DNA of 64,000 nucleotides from Rhodopirellula sp. (GTDB taxonomy: Bacteria > Planctomycetota > Planctomycetia > Pirellulales > Pirellulaceae): positions 112,483-176,482 of the forward strand of contig NZHC01000045.1 in the NCBI GenBank assembly GCA_002689655.1, in the 5' to 3' direction. The notes under the pieces were generated by a model. That model was not told the DNA's origin. It ran no database searches and saw nothing but the letters and a program-made list of their open reading frames with translations. A program made the position numbers and the translations under genes. Every line of letters starts with the position of its first letter. The first letter of the stretch is position 1. Of this stretch, positions 1-8,207 are shown piece by piece.

Positions 1-1002
1 GGCGTGAATCTCCTAGGAAGCGTTAGCGGTCTCAATGTGCCTGCAGCGTTGGTTCTTGGCCTGGCGTTAGCTGGGGCTGCTTCAGCAGCGGGACAGCTGC
101 AAAACTTGAGCAGCCATTTAACGAAAAGTGGAGAGTCCAGCGATACTATTTATCGCTATCTGAAACGGAGCGATGAACGTGCCCCCAGTGAACAGCGAGT
201 CGGCTTGGCCGGCCTACGTGACAATGTCGAAATACGCGATGTCACCCTCAGCGATTCCAACGGTCAACTGATCCTCAGCCATCTCAGTCTGGAACTCTAT
301 CCGGAGCAATTGATCGCATTGCTGGGGACCGAACAAGTATCAACGCGAGCGTTGACGGAGCTACTGATGGGCTTTGGATTGCCGAGCGAGGGGCGTGTTT
401 CGATCGACGGCATTCCTCTTCGTGAAATTCATCCGCAAGCCTTGGCAAGAAATGTAATGTGGATCGAACCGGATGGGCCGATCTGGGATGGAACCATCCT
501 CGAGAATCTATCGGGTAATGACAACGGCATCAGTAGCAGTGACGTCTTCGACGCTCTCCGCGAAGTCAATGTTTATGAAAGGATTCAACGCTTACCCGAG
601 GGCCTCAACACGATCGTCAGCGCGAATGACTCGATGCTGGGCGTCGAAACCACTTATGGCATCGCAGTCGCACGAGCCCTGTTGCACAAGCCGCCAATTT
701 TACTGGCTCTGGAACCACCGCCGCCAGCCGAGCACATGGCAGAGGACCCATGCCTGAACGCCTTCAAAAAGTTGGTGCGTGGAGGCACGCTCGTCGTCCT
801 CTTGCCCCGCCGCTTACCATCGCTGAGATCTGCAGACCGCGTGATTCTGCTCAATGGCGCACGACTGGCAGGGGAGGGTAACCATGGTGAACTGCTGGCG
901 ACAAGCGACCTCTATCGCCACCTAAACTATCTGTTATTCAATCCCTACCGGCATCAGAAACGCTCGATTGGCTCGACAACTGAAATCCGCCAACGACCGT
1001 GA
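1..1002 (+). CDS. ABC transporter ATP-binding/permease protein, 3' part, with degenerate ATP site
   Basis: The reading frame is open to the left edge, so this is the C-terminal part of a longer gene; a GTG at 4 is probably internal. The first ~50 residues look like the last transmembrane helix and linker of an exporter-type ABC half transporter. From about residue 76 an ABC ATPase domain follows, with recognisable spacing (a VSIDGIPL stretch, a Q-loop-like region, an AVARALLHKPP helix). The catalytic motifs are broken: where a Walker A should give GxxGxGKS/T the sequence is GTEQVSTR with no lysine, the LSGGQ signature is replaced by MLGVE, and Walker B reads ILLALEPP with the Asp missing but the Glu kept. 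Membrane export by the family is known; an ATPase-dead, partner-dependent role is my inference. It faces the ferrochelatase gene. Confidence 0.75.
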   Translation, partial: GVNLLGSVSGLNVPAALVLGLALAGAASAAGQLQNLSSHLTKSGESSDTIYRYLKRSDERAPSEQRVGLAGLRDNVEIRDVTLSDSNGQLILSHLSLELYPEQLIALLGTEQVSTRALTELLMGFGLPSEGRVSIDGIPLREIHPQALARNVMWIEPDGPIWDGTILENLSGNDNGISSSDVFDALREVNVYERIQRLPEGLNTIVSANDSMLGVETTYGIAVARALLHKPPILLALEPPPPAEHMAEDPCLNAFKKLVRGGTLVVLLPRRLPSLRSADRVILLNGARLAGEGNHGELLATSDLYRHLNYLLFNPYRHQKRSIGSTTEIRQRP

Positions 1003-1037
1003 CAGCCGTCGGCGGCACAAAAGCAGCAAAGAAAGCA

Positions 1038-1051
1038 GTCAGTTCGCTGAC
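1038..1051. terminator. Hairpin with TTCG loop between convergent genes
   Basis: GTCAG and CTGAC form a perfect 5-bp stem around a TTCG tetraloop, 36 bases after the ABC gene stop and before the convergent ferrochelatase end. There is no T-run, so a role as a transcription stop is only a guess. Confidence 0.25.
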
Positions 1052-1111
1052 GGGAGAAACGGGTACCAATCAGATGAACGATCACTGCACGGGACTAACA
1101 GATCTGCAGCC

Positions 1112-2182
1112 TCAGTCGCTGACAGGGCGACCAGGAGGCGGGCTCCCGCCGGCGGCTGGCGGGCGTTGAGGTGTGTAGAGGCAACAGTCCTCCGGACACA
1201 CGTCATGCCAGGCTCCTAGACCGCCAACTGCGGGTCGATTTTCCCTGCCTTCGACTCGTTCTTGCACAAGATCGCTGATCATCTCTACAAAGCCGGTTTC
1301 GATTCCCGCAGTTCGAGTCCGGTGCATTCGGATGCCTCGCTCTTCACAGACCTCTGCAGCTTCCTCATCAAGATCGAACATGACCTCCATGTGATCACTG
1401 ATGAATCCAATCGGAACCACGATAACACTCTCAAGTTTCTGTTGATCATCGCGGGCCTTGATTGTGTCACATATATCAGGCTCAAGCCACGGTTGCTGCG
1501 GTGGCCCACTGCGACTTTGATAAACGAGATCCCATTGGCTAACACCGCATGATTCAGCAACGAGCCGGCAAGTTTCCCTGAGCTGTTTTTCATAGTCGCA
1601 GTTACTGGACATTGATACTGGAATACTATGAGCCGTAAACAGGACCACTGATTGCTCGGCAGTGTTGCCCAATGTTTCGATCGACTCGCGGAGATTGGCA
1701 GTCATGACCTCGATGAATTTGGGATGGTTGAATCCCATTCGGACTTTTTCAATCAGCGGAGCATCCGGTCCAACCTGCTCTCGGGCCGCGATGATGTTTT
1801 CACGATACTGACGGCAGCCGCTGTAGCAACTGTACATACTGGTAAAGAAAGCGATCGCTCGTTTACGCCCATCGTCTCGCATCTGCCGAATGGTATCTGG
1901 CAGCAGCGGGTCCCAGTTGCGGTTCCCCCAATAAATCGGCAGATCGACTCCAACGCGTTCAAACTCGTCTTTGATGACTCGAAGAAGTGCACGATTCTGG
2001 TCGTTGATGGGACTGACACCGCCAAATTTCTTATAGTGCTCGGCAACCTCCAGCATCCGTTCCCGCGGCACGCGTTTACCCCGGAGGACGTTCTCGAGAA
2101 ACGGCATCACATCCTCCTGCCCCTCTGGCCCACCGAAGGAAACGAGAAGAAAGCAATCATAGGGCGGCAATTCGAATGACAT
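1112..2182 (-). CDS. hemH: Ferrochelatase, coproporphyrin type
   Basis: This enzyme inserts Fe(II) into a porphyrin in the cytoplasm, near the end of haem synthesis. The 356-residue product has the family N-terminus (LVSFGGPEG), the catalytic His in TAHSIP (H185) and the acidic partner in SDHMEVMF (E266). The stretch YQSRSGPPQQPWLEPD resembles the Gram-positive/actinobacterial coproporphyrin ferrochelatases rather than the proteobacterial protoporphyrin enzymes, so coproporphyrin III is the likely substrate. The C-terminus carries CPEDCC (C329, C333, C334), which together with an internal Cys could hold a [2Fe-2S] cluster as in several ferrochelatases; this is inference. The last ~20 residues are a Pro/Gly-rich tail. 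It is a single gene, with a promoter expected in the 340 bases before the next gene. Confidence 0.95.
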   Translation of the reverse strand: MSFELPPYDCFLLVSFGGPEGQEDVMPFLENVLRGKRVPRERMLEVAEHYKKFGGVSPINDQNRALLRVIKDEFERVGVDLPIYWGNRNWDPLLPDTIRQMRDDGRKRAIAFFTSMYSCYSGCRQYRENIIAAREQVGPDAPLIEKVRMGFNHPKFIEVMTANLRESIETLGNTAEQSVVLFTAHSIPVSMSSNCDYEKQLRETCRLVAESCGVSQWDLVYQSRSGPPQQPWLEPDICDTIKARDDQQKLESVIVVPIGFISDHMEVMFDLDEEAAEVCEERGIRMHRTRTAGIETGFVEMISDLVQERVEGRENRPAVGGLGAWHDVCPEDCCLYTPQRPPAAGGSPPPGRPVSD

Positions 2183-2524
2183 AGCTGTATTAGGTTGCGG
2201 GATTGAAAGGGTCGTTATCAGTTACTTTGGTATTATTGCCACCCATCAAGACCTGTCGCGAGACAGTTATCATATAGCCGGGTGGGTGTCGTGCTCGCTG
2301 GCGTTCGCTCATTCTATCGGTGACACGGCATGACCGCTGCCGGTCGTCATACACTCAGGATCTAATTTTCACTAGTCTGATTTCGCTAGCTGAACCCATT
2401 GTCCCAACAAATCGCAATCACAAAATCCTCCCAAGGATGGCTTCCGGGGTCAGGCCATTCGGGAAGAACATGATGAACCGTGCAGACCAGAAGAAGCTTT
2501 AGCCATGAATCAGTACACTACCGC
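2183..2524. other. Divergent intergenic region
   Basis: 342 bases lie between the divergent ferrochelatase and kinase genes and should hold both promoters. The only structure I see is a small hairpin at 2253-2266 (CTGTC-GCGA-GACAG, a GNRA-type loop). A short open frame at 2320-2502 has no credible features. Confidence 0.4.
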
Positions 2525-3574
2525 ATGATCGATCCGGACATTCCCCAGCCGATTGTCCAAGCCATTGTGAACCGCTGTGGAATCACCTCCATTAAAAAAC
2601 TGAGGTCGGGTCTCAGTGGTGCCACCGTCGCTCACTGCCGCGCCGCCGACGGCCACGAATACGCACTCAAGCTTTGGCCCAACTCCTTTTCATGCAATCG
2701 TATTGAATCCATCCACCGTGTCATCCTTCACGCTTGGAAGGAAGGCTTTGAAATCATCGCGTTTCCGGTGATTTTTCAGTCGTTAGCCCACGAATCGCAA
2801 ACAGATTCATCTAACACCGTTCTCTCATCCAATGGTGAACACTGGGAACTTTCCCAGTGGCGTCCAGGTGAGCCGCTGACCACCACCGCCGCTCTGGACA
2901 ACATCCGTCGGGGTGCTGAGGCCATCTCGCGATTCCATGCTTGCACCGCTGCCCTGAAAACAATTCACCAACCGCCTCCCATCATCGAGGAACGCCTGCG
3001 AACGCTCGCCTCAAGAAGGCAGTATTTCCCGGTCCTGATTCAGTCAATCAACCGGACTGATCTGCCATTAGACGTCACTGCTGCCCTGCGAGACGCTGCG
3101 AATCTATTGCACTGGAAATGGGATGAAGCCTGTGCGCAAATACACCGATCATTAACAGAGCACGGAGTTTGCAACCTTGCCACCCAGTACATATTGCGCG
3201 ATGTCCATGCTGAGCACCTTCTGTTCTCATCAGGAAAGCCAACTGGTTTGATTGATTTTGATGCTGTCCGCATTGACACACCAGCCGCCGATCTGGCCCG
3301 CTGGGCAGGTAGTTTCCTGGCGGGTCAGCACTCAGCGGACGACGTGTGGGAAGCCGTTTTTGCTGGGTATCGCGAAAATATGAAACAACCTGATGAGACC
3401 TATGCGGCACAAACAGTCAAACTGGCGTCTGACCTCTGTTTTGCGGGCATCTGGCTCAGTCTGGCAAACTGGTTGGTGTGGCTGTTGGTCGAACGACGGG
3501 ACTTCGACGCCCCGCCCGAGATCCTTGCTGGGCGAATTTACAATCTGATCCGGGCGGCTACGCCTCGCAGCTGA
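2525..3574 (+). CDS. APH/choline-kinase-like phosphotransferase
   Basis: The 349-residue protein has the fold signature of the aminoglycoside phosphotransferase/choline kinase family: an N-terminal ATP-binding lobe (RSGLSGATVAHCRAADG, then YALKLWP with the likely ATP-binding Lys) and the catalytic loop LRDVHAEHLLF followed by LIDFDAVRIDTPAADLAR, which supplies the catalytic Asp and the metal-binding Asp. Such kinases phosphorylate a small molecule hydroxyl using ATP; the substrate cannot be told from the sequence and antibiotic resistance should not be assumed. I chose the ATG at 2525 because the residues before it are not family-like, though a GTG at 2480 is in frame. The next gene, DsbD, starts 85 bases later. 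Confidence 0.75.
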   Translation: MIDPDIPQPIVQAIVNRCGITSIKKLRSGLSGATVAHCRAADGHEYALKLWPNSFSCNRIESIHRVILHAWKEGFEIIAFPVIFQSLAHESQTDSSNTVLSSNGEHWELSQWRPGEPLTTTAALDNIRRGAEAISRFHACTAALKTIHQPPPIIEERLRTLASRRQYFPVLIQSINRTDLPLDVTAALRDAANLLHWKWDEACAQIHRSLTEHGVCNLATQYILRDVHAEHLLFSSGKPTGLIDFDAVRIDTPAADLARWAGSFLAGQHSADDVWEAVFAGYRENMKQPDETYAAQTVKLASDLCFAGIWLSLANWLVWLLVERRDFDAPPEILAGRIYNLIRAATPRS

Positions 3575-3659
3575 CAATTGACTGAATATTGACCCGGAAT
3601 TCCTGCAAGGCATAGAATACAAGCTAGACGATTACCACTGTGAAAACGAGCGAAACTGA

Positions 3660-6224
3660 ATGACCTCTTCCATGCAACGCTGGATTTCAAGTCCCACACG
3701 CTGGCTACCCATGCTTGCCCTGCTGGGATGCTGCTGGCTCGCTCCTGCCCAGTCGCAAGACAGCTTTGGCGGGGGAGCTGATCTGTTCCCTGATTTTTCG
3801 CTCGGTGGGTTTGGTGATGAAAATGGGGAACCGGTCGAATGGCGGGCCACCTACCAGATCAATGACAGTGGCAAAGGCAAGCTGGAAGTTACTGCGACCT
3901 TGGGTAGTGGTTGGCACATTTACTCCATGACGCAGCCTGCTGGTGGTCCAACCCCCACCACCTTGTCATTGCAGTCTCCACCTGAGATTAAGCTAACAGG
4001 AAAATTCACCCCGGACCGCAAACCACACAGCAGTGTTTCGTCTGTCTACAAGGGCCTAACCGTCGAAGAGTTCGAATCCAGCGTGACATGGTCGGCAACG
4101 ATTCAGGCACCCGCGGGATTTGAAGGAAAAATCTCAGTTCAAGTCGCTGGTCTGGTCTGCAAAGAAGCCTGCGTTCCCGTCGGTGAAACACTCGAGGCCA
4201 CTCCAGTCAGCAACGCTGATGCTGATGCCGAGTCAAGCCAACTGACATCAGAACTGGATACAGAATCAACACTTTTCCGCGAAGTTGCCAAGCCATTCCG
4301 TGACGGTGACTATGCCGTGGAATGGACCGCCTACGTGTTCCCGGCGACCGTCAAGGCAGGTCAGTGGGGCGAATTGATTTTCACAGCTACTCCCGATGCG
4401 ACCTATCACGTTTATGAAACAGCTATAGATGATTCAGACCTTTCTACCAATTTTGTCGTCACAGCAAAATCTGGCATCGAGGTTGGAAAACCGGTTGCAG
4501 ACCTTCCCGTGACGCAAAAGCAAGGTGTGCTGCCCTACGGCTACTTCAAAGGAAAAGTGACCTGGCGGCTTCCGTTCATGGTTCCGACCACAACGAAACC
4601 CGGTAGTAAAACAATCGAAGGGATGATCGCTTATCAAGCCTGCACTGACGGCAGTTGTCTTCAGCCACAAGCACTCAAATTCAAAGCGTCATTGGCTGTC
4701 GCTGAATCGACCATCGAAAGCCCTGCAGCGATCATGCTCACCTCGGGCAGGTCCAACGACGCCAAGGATGCTGCGGCTGAAACAAAGTGGGTCGATCCGA
4801 TCACAAAACCAGCTGATGTCCCCCAGTCACCCGCAGCAGATGACATTACATCGACTGACACAAACGTACTCCCGTCACCCGGGCCTGGAGAAAAAACAGA
4901 AACCAATGCAAAAACCGATCTCGCCGACGCAGACACGGCAGCAACAAATGACGCGCAGGCTGGTTCAAGCACGGCCTTCCCGCTGATTCTCGTCTTTGCA
5001 TTCATTGGAGGATTGATTCTGAATGTGATGCCATGTGTTCTTCCCGTAGTCGGCCTCAAAATCATGGGGTTCGTCAGCCAAGCCGGAGAAGACCGCAAAC
5101 GAATCCTGACACTCAATGTGGCATACGTAGCAGGCATCATGGCAGTGTTTGCACTTTTAGCTGTCGTTGCAGCGGTGACAAAATTTGGCTGGGGTGAACA
5201 GTTCACCTACTTCCCCGTCCGACTAGGTTTGACACTTGCACTATTCGCTCTCGCACTGAGCTATTTGGATGTATGGGAGATTCCGGTTCCTGGCATGGCC
5301 GCGGGCAAAGCCTCACAGGACCTGCAAAATCGCGAGGGTTTTTTCGGCGCGTTCTCAAAAGGCGTCTTTGCCACGATCATGGCAACGCCATGCAGTGGTC
5401 CATTGCTCGGATTCATCCTCGGGCTAACACTGAACCTTGCGCCTGCCCAGACAATCGCCATTTTCTTAACCGTGGGACTGGGGATGTCATCTCCTTACCT
5501 GCTGATCGGATTCCGGCCAAAGTTAATCGCATGGCTACCCAAGCCTGGGGACTGGATGGTAACGCTTAAGCAACTGATGGCATTTCTATTTCTGGGAACA
5601 GTTGCTTTCTTCTTCTCTCAATTCAATGACACGCAAAAAGTTCCCGTATTCGTATCACTGATCGCCGTTTGGTTCGGGTGCTGGATCATCGGAAAAGTCC
5701 CGAACTACGCGGACTTGGGAAAACGCGTCTCCGCATGGCTCGGTGGTATTGCCGCCGCGGCCGCCCTCAGCTTCGGAGCGTTTCATTTCCTTGAACAAGT
5801 GAAAGAGCTGGACTGGAAGGACTACAACGAAGCTCAATTACAGCAACTGCGTAACGAAGGCAAGACGGTGATGGTCGACTTTGGTGCGAAGTGGTGCGTC
5901 AACTGCATTGTCAATTACGAGGTTGCGTTGAACACCGCGACGACCCGAGAAGTAATGGACGAATTGGGAGCTGTCGCAATGTACGCGGACTGGACCGATC
6001 CCGACGAGAAGATTAAGCAGAAGCTCAGCGAATTGGATTCCCGCTCTATTCCCTTGCTGGTCATCTACCCAGGAGACCGAAGCAAAGCCCCCATCATCAT
6101 GCGTGACCTGGTGACTCAACAGGCAGTGGTCGATGCCCTCAGGCAGGCAGGTGCCAGTGTCAGCAGTTCTTCACTTTCGTTTTCGGCTCGTGATCAAAAC
6201 GTCGCCACGATCGCTCCACAGTGA
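3660..6224 (+). CDS. dsbD: Thiol:disulfide interchange protein DsbD-like
   Basis: DsbD moves electrons from cytoplasmic thioredoxin across the inner membrane to periplasmic thiol proteins and cytochrome c maturation. The 854-residue product has a signal peptide (MLALLGCCWLAPAQS), then two copies of the DsbD N-terminal beta-domain (about residues 55-175 and 210-345), a low-complexity linker, and an eight-helix CcdA-like core. The redox Cys of the core are visible in MPCVLPVV (C459) and ATPCSGPLL (C578). A C-terminal thioredoxin domain has WCVNC (C746/C749). Two N-terminal domains instead of one is longer than the E. coli layout of ~565 residues. MnmE follows after 28 bases, so they may be cotranscribed. 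The multihaem cytochrome at 18.5-20.8 kb is one possible reason a cell needs this pathway. Confidence 0.92.
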   Translation: MTSSMQRWISSPTRWLPMLALLGCCWLAPAQSQDSFGGGADLFPDFSLGGFGDENGEPVEWRATYQINDSGKGKLEVTATLGSGWHIYSMTQPAGGPTPTTLSLQSPPEIKLTGKFTPDRKPHSSVSSVYKGLTVEEFESSVTWSATIQAPAGFEGKISVQVAGLVCKEACVPVGETLEATPVSNADADAESSQLTSELDTESTLFREVAKPFRDGDYAVEWTAYVFPATVKAGQWGELIFTATPDATYHVYETAIDDSDLSTNFVVTAKSGIEVGKPVADLPVTQKQGVLPYGYFKGKVTWRLPFMVPTTTKPGSKTIEGMIAYQACTDGSCLQPQALKFKASLAVAESTIESPAAIMLTSGRSNDAKDAAAETKWVDPITKPADVPQSPAADDITSTDTNVLPSPGPGEKTETNAKTDLADADTAATNDAQAGSSTAFPLILVFAFIGGLILNVMPCVLPVVGLKIMGFVSQAGEDRKRILTLNVAYVAGIMAVFALLAVVAAVTKFGWGEQFTYFPVRLGLTLALFALALSYLDVWEIPVPGMAAGKASQDLQNREGFFGAFSKGVFATIMATPCSGPLLGFILGLTLNLAPAQTIAIFLTVGLGMSSPYLLIGFRPKLIAWLPKPGDWMVTLKQLMAFLFLGTVAFFFSQFNDTQKVPVFVSLIAVWFGCWIIGKVPNYADLGKRVSAWLGGIAAAAALSFGAFHFLEQVKELDWKDYNEAQLQQLRNEGKTVMVDFGAKWCVNCIVNYEVALNTATTREVMDELGAVAMYADWTDPDEKIKQKLSELDSRSIPLLVIYPGDRSKAPIIMRDLVTQQAVVDALRQAGASVSSSSLSFSARDQNVATIAPQ

Positions 6225-6252
6225 TTCGGAACTCTACACGGATCCAGCGAAG

Positions 6253-7635
6253 ATGACCCTGCTTGAAGTCGATGATACGATCGTCGCGATTGCCTCTCCG
6301 ACATCACCTGCACCCCGTGGTGTTGTTCGAATGTCTGGCGATGAAACATTGGCCATCCTCCAACAGATGGGCATTCACTGCGAACAAACCAGCAGGGCTC
6401 GGCGGCTGGCTACCCATATTGATGTTGGCACCCCTCTAGGAACGATTCCAGTTGAAGTGATGGTTTGGCCCACCCATCGCAGTTACACCGGACAACCCTC
6501 AGCAGAACTGCACACTTACGGTTCACTGCCGCTACTACGTGCATTAGTTGACAAAGCAGGCCGCTGTGGTGCACGGGCAGCGCGACCAGGTGAATACACG
6601 ATGCGAGCCTTTCTGGCCGGCCGCCTCGACTTGACGCAAGCCGAAGCGGTACTGGGCGTCATCGAAGCAGAACAACGCGGTACGCTCGATCACGCGTTGA
6701 GACAACTCAGTGGCAATCTATCTCAACCTCTGGAACGAATGCGAAGCACGCTGCTGGACCTACTTGCTGATGTCGAAGCAGGACTCGACTTTGTAGATGA
6801 AGATATCTCATTTATCAGTGACCAGGATCTTATCGATCGCCTTTCCGCCATTGCAATTGAGCTTGAGCAAACGCTTCGATTGATGCAGAACCGCGGCGGG
6901 GGATCAGCTCGTATTACCGTAGCACTGTGCGGACCTCCCAATGCAGGCAAGAGCTGTTTAATCAACCGACTGGCGGACCAGCAAGTAGCGATCGTAGCAC
7001 CTGTGGCTGGCACAACACGTGACACTGTAACCGTTGACATCGAGTTACAGGGCAATCATCTGACGCTCATTGACACAGCAGGTATCGAAGAGGCAGAAAC
7101 GGAAGTCTCACTACAGTCGCAAGCTCAAGCACAACGTTCCACCAGTGAATCTCGTGTACGACTGTGGTGTGTCGATTCAACCAGCGACGACTTCGCGGCG
7201 AAAGCGAATGAACTGCAAGAACTGGCAAACCGGACGCGAAGACCGCAAACCATTGATCTCTGGATCGCTACCAAAACAGATGCGGCCATACAATCTACCT
7301 CGACTGCCAGCACCGAGGCCTCCTGGATTCCGTGCAGTGCGCTCAATGGTGACGGAATTGAGCGTCTCAAGATATCAATCTGTGAGACTCTGAAGCAGCA
7401 CGATACGGAAGAGATTGGTTCGGTCGTTGGCACTGCTGCCCGCTGCAGCCAGTCACTTCACCAAGCAATCGCTGCCATTCAGCAGGCAATCCACTTGACC
7501 GGCCATCAGGAAGGACACGAATTTGTATCCGCTGAATTGCGTACCGTCGCCCAGTGTCTTGGGGAAGTGACAGGGACTGTTTACACCGACGACATTCTGG
7601 ATCGGGTTTTTGGCCGTTTTTGCATCGGCAAGTAA
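6253..7635 (+). CDS. mnmE: tRNA modification GTPase MnmE
   Basis: MnmE with MnmG installs the (carboxymethyl)aminomethyl group on wobble U34 of certain tRNAs. The 460-residue protein shows the N-terminal THF-binding domain (DTIVAIASPTSPAPRGVVRMSG), the RPGEYTMRAFLAGRLDL helix, a G domain with P-loop GPPNAGKS (227-234), GTTRD switch, DTAG and TKTD, and the C-terminal FCIGK with the conserved Cys. The frame is open upstream to 6133 inside dsbD, but family alignment starts at the ATG at 6253, giving a normal length. It lies between dsbD and the alkyl-transferase with short gaps on both sides, which suggests one transcript. Confidence 0.96.
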   Translation: MTLLEVDDTIVAIASPTSPAPRGVVRMSGDETLAILQQMGIHCEQTSRARRLATHIDVGTPLGTIPVEVMVWPTHRSYTGQPSAELHTYGSLPLLRALVDKAGRCGARAARPGEYTMRAFLAGRLDLTQAEAVLGVIEAEQRGTLDHALRQLSGNLSQPLERMRSTLLDLLADVEAGLDFVDEDISFISDQDLIDRLSAIAIELEQTLRLMQNRGGGSARITVALCGPPNAGKSCLINRLADQQVAIVAPVAGTTRDTVTVDIELQGNHLTLIDTAGIEEAETEVSLQSQAQAQRSTSESRVRLWCVDSTSDDFAAKANELQELANRTRRPQTIDLWIATKTDAAIQSTSTASTEASWIPCSALNGDGIERLKISICETLKQHDTEEIGSVVGTAARCSQSLHQAIAAIQQAIHLTGHQEGHEFVSAELRTVAQCLGEVTGTVYTDDILDRVFGRFCIGK

Positions 7636-7649
7636 AAGGGGTGGATTTC

Positions 7650-8207
7650 ATGACCCCCTCCAAAGCGTCAAAACCACTCACTGAGAACGTGCTCGCAAGG
7701 CGGCATTCCAGTCCTCTGGGACCACTTTGGTCACACTGGACAACCAAGGGTCTGCAACAATTGAACTGGCAAGCACCATCGATTCAGCATCCCCAACGCG
7801 ACACACTGGTGCCCAACGCGCAGGTCGACATGCTCGACACCTTGTTGCAGGATTATTTCACAGGAAAAAGCATCTCTTGGCATGACCTTGTGCTTGACCG
7901 TACGGGCTGGACGCCCTTCCTAAAGCAAGTTTACAGACACTGCCTTGAAATCCCATTCGCCAACACAATAACCTACAAGGAACTCGCAACGCTGGCTGGC
8001 AATGAAAAAGCGAGTCGTGCCGTGGGTGCAGCCATGTCACGTAATCGGATTCTGTTAGTGATCCCATGCCATCGCGTTATTTCCACCACAGGCAAACTTC
8101 AAGGATACAGTGCCCAAGGTGGCATCAGCACGAAGCACCTGCTGCTGGAACTGGAGCGTCAGGGACGGTGGCCACTGGAGCTTTTCGGCAAACAATGCAG
8201 CAGATGA
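7650..8207 (+). CDS. ogt: Methylated-DNA--protein-cysteine S-methyltransferase
   Basis: This suicide repair protein takes the alkyl group from O6-alkylguanine onto its own cysteine. The 185-residue product carries the active site IPCHRVI (C140), the helix-turn-helix region ITYKELATLAGNEKASRAVGAAM with the Arg finger, and the C-terminal GGISTKHLLLELE helix, so it is the Ogt/AGT type without an Ada domain. The start at 7650 lies 14 bases after mnmE; the frame runs further up but only inside mnmE. The last 83 bases overlap the 3' end of the convergent membrane-protein gene, so both C-termini are encoded on opposite strands of the same DNA. Confidence 0.93.
   Translation: MTPSKASKPLTENVLARRHSSPLGPLWSHWTTKGLQQLNWQAPSIQHPQRDTLVPNAQVDMLDTLLQDYFTGKSISWHDLVLDRTGWTPFLKQVYRHCLEIPFANTITYKELATLAGNEKASRAVGAAMSRNRILLVIPCHRVISTTGKLQGYSAQGGISTKHLLLELERQGRWPLELFGKQCSR

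Noticed and set aside
979-1219. Forward frame between the ABC gene and ferrochelatase
   Set aside because: It mostly overlaps other coding DNA and has an Arg/Ser-rich composition without a domain.
2525-3574. Antibiotic-resistance gene call for the APH-like kinase
   Set aside because: The family is broad and includes many metabolic kinases; nothing nearby or in the sequence points to resistance.
4661-5206. 181-residue reverse frame inside dsbD
   Set aside because: It is a shadow of the linker and first helices of dsbD with no features of its own.
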